From the NCBI GenBank assembly GCA_963923455.1, contig CAWULT010000047.1, positions 1-31,918 on the forward strand: a stretch of DNA of 31,918 nt, in the 5' to 3' direction. Positions within the stretch are counted from its first letter, which is position 1, and each line of letters opens with the position of its first letter. The notes beneath the pieces are model-generated. The model had not been told where the DNA came from, did no database searches, and saw only the letters and a program-made list of their open reading frames with translations. The stretch is from CAWULT01 sp963923455. Lineage in GTDB: Bacteria; Acidobacteriota; Vicinamibacteria; Vicinamibacterales; UBA2999. The position numbers were made by a program, and so were the translations under genes. This document shows, piece after piece, positions 30,433 through 31,918 of the stretch.

Positions 30433-31383
30433 ATGTCGCTGAACCGTATTGCCACGACACTGCTCGCTGCCGGCGCACTGCTGGCGGCATCGGCCGCCTG
30501 GGCGCAGTTCCGGCTGCCGCCCGACACGAATCCGCTGATCCGCGAGGGCGTGACGGTCACGCTGGCGCCGCACACGTGGGCCATTCCCGACGGCAACGTC
30601 ACGCTGGTGCCCAACGTCGGCATCGTCGTGGGCAGCCGGGCAACGCTCGTGATCGATCCGGGGCTCGGGCGTCGCAGCGGCGAGGCGGTGCTTCGCGAGG
30701 TGGCGAAGGTGAGCCGCAACACCGAGCTCTACGTCGCGTCGACGCACTTCCACGTCGAGCACACGATGGGGTACCTCGCGTTTCCGCCGACCGCGAAGTA
30801 CGTCAACTCCACCGCGCAGGAGGCCGAGTTCGCCGAGGGCGGCCTGCCCCAGGTGAAGGCGTTCTCGGCCTTCTCGCCGATCGTCGCCGACCTGTTGAAG
30901 GACGCCACCGAGGGGCGCAAGGCGGACATCACGTTCGACAAGGAGTACACGCTCGATCTGGGCGGCGTGCGCGTGCGGATGCTGATGGTGGGGCCCACCC
31001 ACACCAAGGGCGACACCGGCTTCTTCGTCGAAGGCGACAACGTGCTCTTCGCCGGAGACGTGGTGATGAACACGTCGTTCGTCGCGGCCAGCCAGGTGAC
31101 GAGTGTCAAGGCCTGGCTCGCGGCGTTCGACCAGTTCGAGCGGCTGAAGCCGGCGACCATCGTGCCGGCGCACGGCGAGATCGGTCCGGGGTCGCTCGTC
31201 GCGGCCAACCGCGCCGCGATGGCGCGGATCCAGGCGCGGTCACGGGAGCTCAAGGCGCAGGGGAAGACCGCCGACGAGACGGCCACGACCGTCCGCTCCG
31301 AGCTGGCTGCGCAGTATCCCACCTGGGCCCGCGCCAACAGCGTGGCCGCCGCGGCCCGCGCGGCCTGGCGCGAGGCGGACTGA
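30433..31383 (+). CDS. Secreted MBL-fold protein with HxHxEH motif
   Basis: A 316-residue exported metallo-beta-lactamase fold protein. The signal peptide (LNRIATTLLAAGALLAASAA, to AWAQ) follows ATG 30433, preceded by GAGAGGG. The metal motif is HFHVEH (H105, H107, E109, H110), with Glu where Asp is usual. H190 (GPTHTKGDT), D209 (FAGDVV) and H247 (IVPAHGE) are present, so a two-metal site is possible with a Glu ligand. The C-terminal region (about 255-316) is helical and Ala/Arg rich. The general arrangement (AGDVV, VPAHGEIG) fits the B3-like branch that includes quinoprotein relay system enzymes. Substrate unknown. It is divergent from the LVIVD gene, and its closest neighbour downstream is the CotH-like gene. 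Confidence 0.83.
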   Translation: MSLNRIATTLLAAGALLAASAAWAQFRLPPDTNPLIREGVTVTLAPHTWAIPDGNVTLVPNVGIVVGSRATLVIDPGLGRRSGEAVLREVAKVSRNTELYVASTHFHVEHTMGYLAFPPTAKYVNSTAQEAEFAEGGLPQVKAFSAFSPIVADLLKDATEGRKADITFDKEYTLDLGGVRVRMLMVGPTHTKGDTGFFVEGDNVLFAGDVVMNTSFVAASQVTSVKAWLAAFDQFERLKPATIVPAHGEIGPGSLVAANRAAMARIQARSRELKAQGKTADETATTVRSELAAQYPTWARANSVAAAARAAWREAD

Positions 31384-31422
31384 CTCACGGCCGGCGCCGC
31401 CCGTCCGCCGCGAGCGCTCGTC

Positions 31423-31460
31423 TTTACATCCATCGCTGGCGTTTTACGTCCTGTTAACAG
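31423..31460. promoter_or_regulatory. A/T-rich block with direct repeats upstream of the CotH-like gene
   Basis: TTTACATCC (31423-31431) and TTTACGTCC (31443-31451) repeat at 20-bp spacing. The palindrome CTGTTAACAG (31451-31460) follows, and its TTAACA lies 11 bp after the second TTTACG. The block stands out as A/T-rich in the 218-bp gap between the MBL and CotH-like genes. A regulator site is inference. Confidence 0.3.
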
Positions 31461-31601
31461 AATCCGGAGCGCCTCTTGCTCGGTCAAGGCGCCGACCCGG
31501 TGACGGTCGCGCAGGATGTCCTCGTCGGACGCCCATGTGCCCGTGCACGGTGACAGCCGCGGCCCGTGCCGCGACGGACGCGTCGACGAACAGGACATCG
31601 C

Positions 31602-31918
31602 ATGCATCGATCGAGAGGAAGGGCCCGCGCCGCTGCGCGGGTGGTGTGGCTGGGTCTGGCTGGGGCGGTGGCCCTCGCGCTGGTCGCGTCGCAACCCGTC
31701 CGCGCGGGTGGTGACGATCAGGACACGCACGGCCGCGACGCCGTGCCGGACTACGCGCGCGTGTTCGCGCAGGATCGCGTGAACCGGCTGGACATCAAGA
31801 TGGAGCCGGGCGCCTGGCAGGCGGTGCTCGCCGACATGCAGGACATGGCGGGGCCGGCCGGTGCCGGCCAGGGTGGCATCGGTGGCGGCCAGCAACCGGG
31901 TGGCGGTGGCTTCCCGGG
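31602..31918 (+). CDS. CotH kinase family protein (5' part, runs off the window)
   Basis: The frame from ATG 31602 is open to the right edge (105 complete codons). It starts with a signal peptide (VVWLGLAGAVALALVASQPV, then RA) and a mature N-terminus with DYARVFAQDRVNRLDIKM followed by EPGAWQAVLADMQDM. This matches the beginning of CotH-family proteins (V-x-R-x-D-I, then W-x-x-M/V), protein kinase-like proteins first known from spore coats and common as exported proteins in soil bacteria. A Gly/Gln-rich insertion follows at the edge. The kinase-like core is outside the window, so the family assignment rests on the N-terminal motif. The ribosome site is weak (CAGGA). Confidence 0.6.
   Translation, partial: MHRSRGRARAAARVVWLGLAGAVALALVASQPVRAGGDDQDTHGRDAVPDYARVFAQDRVNRLDIKMEPGAWQAVLADMQDMAGPAGAGQGGIGGGQQPGGGGFP

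Overview
The window is a high-GC bacterial chromosome segment, densely coded, with no phage, transposon, CRISPR array, tRNA or rRNA that I could recognise. The gene set points to Acidobacteriota, most likely a soil-type lineage such as Vicinamibacteria. The grounds are a TIGR03435-family protein, a DUF1592 cytochrome c / DUF1552 / ankyrin cassette, DUF4382 lipoprotein, LVIVD-repeat and NHL propeller proteins, and several exported metallo-beta-lactamase (MBL) fold proteins. The taxonomic assignment is inference from gene content.

Layout. 1-2278: the end of an unknown protein, then yjbQ translationally coupled to a B12-binding radical SAM enzyme, behind a promoter region with three 11-bp-spaced direct repeats. 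2473-3913: a DUF4256 protein convergent with a secreted protein of unknown function. 4080-10627: a tight operon of a Tat-exported MBL-fold protein with an altered metal site, a large DUF1592-type cytochrome c protein, a Tat-exported DUF1552 protein and a secreted ankyrin-repeat protein. 10784-15330: a two-domain cupin, a DctA-type dicarboxylate symporter and a glycosyltransferase-like/FkbM fusion. 15388-16557: metK, preceded by a sigma70-like promoter and a leader that folds like a SAM-II riboswitch with an extra hairpin. 16787-23141: GNAT acetyltransferase, a second member of the secreted family, a secreted cupin, a DUF4301 protein, lepB with a small anchored NTF2-like protein, a secreted hypothetical protein, a decayed VOC gene and a SpoU/TrmH RNA methyltransferase. 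23364-24767: a LigM-like tetrahydrofolate-dependent O-demethylase. 24815-30271 (minus strand): NHL propeller, DUF4382 lipoprotein, a B3-type MBL protein paired with a TIGR03435 protein, and a Tat-exported LVIVD propeller. 30433-end: another MBL-fold protein and the start of a CotH-kinase family protein.

How the genes work together. Much of the window encodes exported proteins, so it looks like periplasmic or cell-surface metabolism typical of soil acidobacteria. One-carbon and SAM metabolism also recurs (metK with its leader, the O-demethylase, radical SAM, FkbM and SpoU methyltransferases), but these genes are scattered and I see no single pathway cluster. The most noteworthy non-coding signals are the metK leader, the repeat array upstream of yjbQ, a perfect 14-bp palindrome between divergent genes near 30.3 kb, and a recurring -10-like hexamer only 5-9 nt before start codons, which suggests leaderless transcripts.
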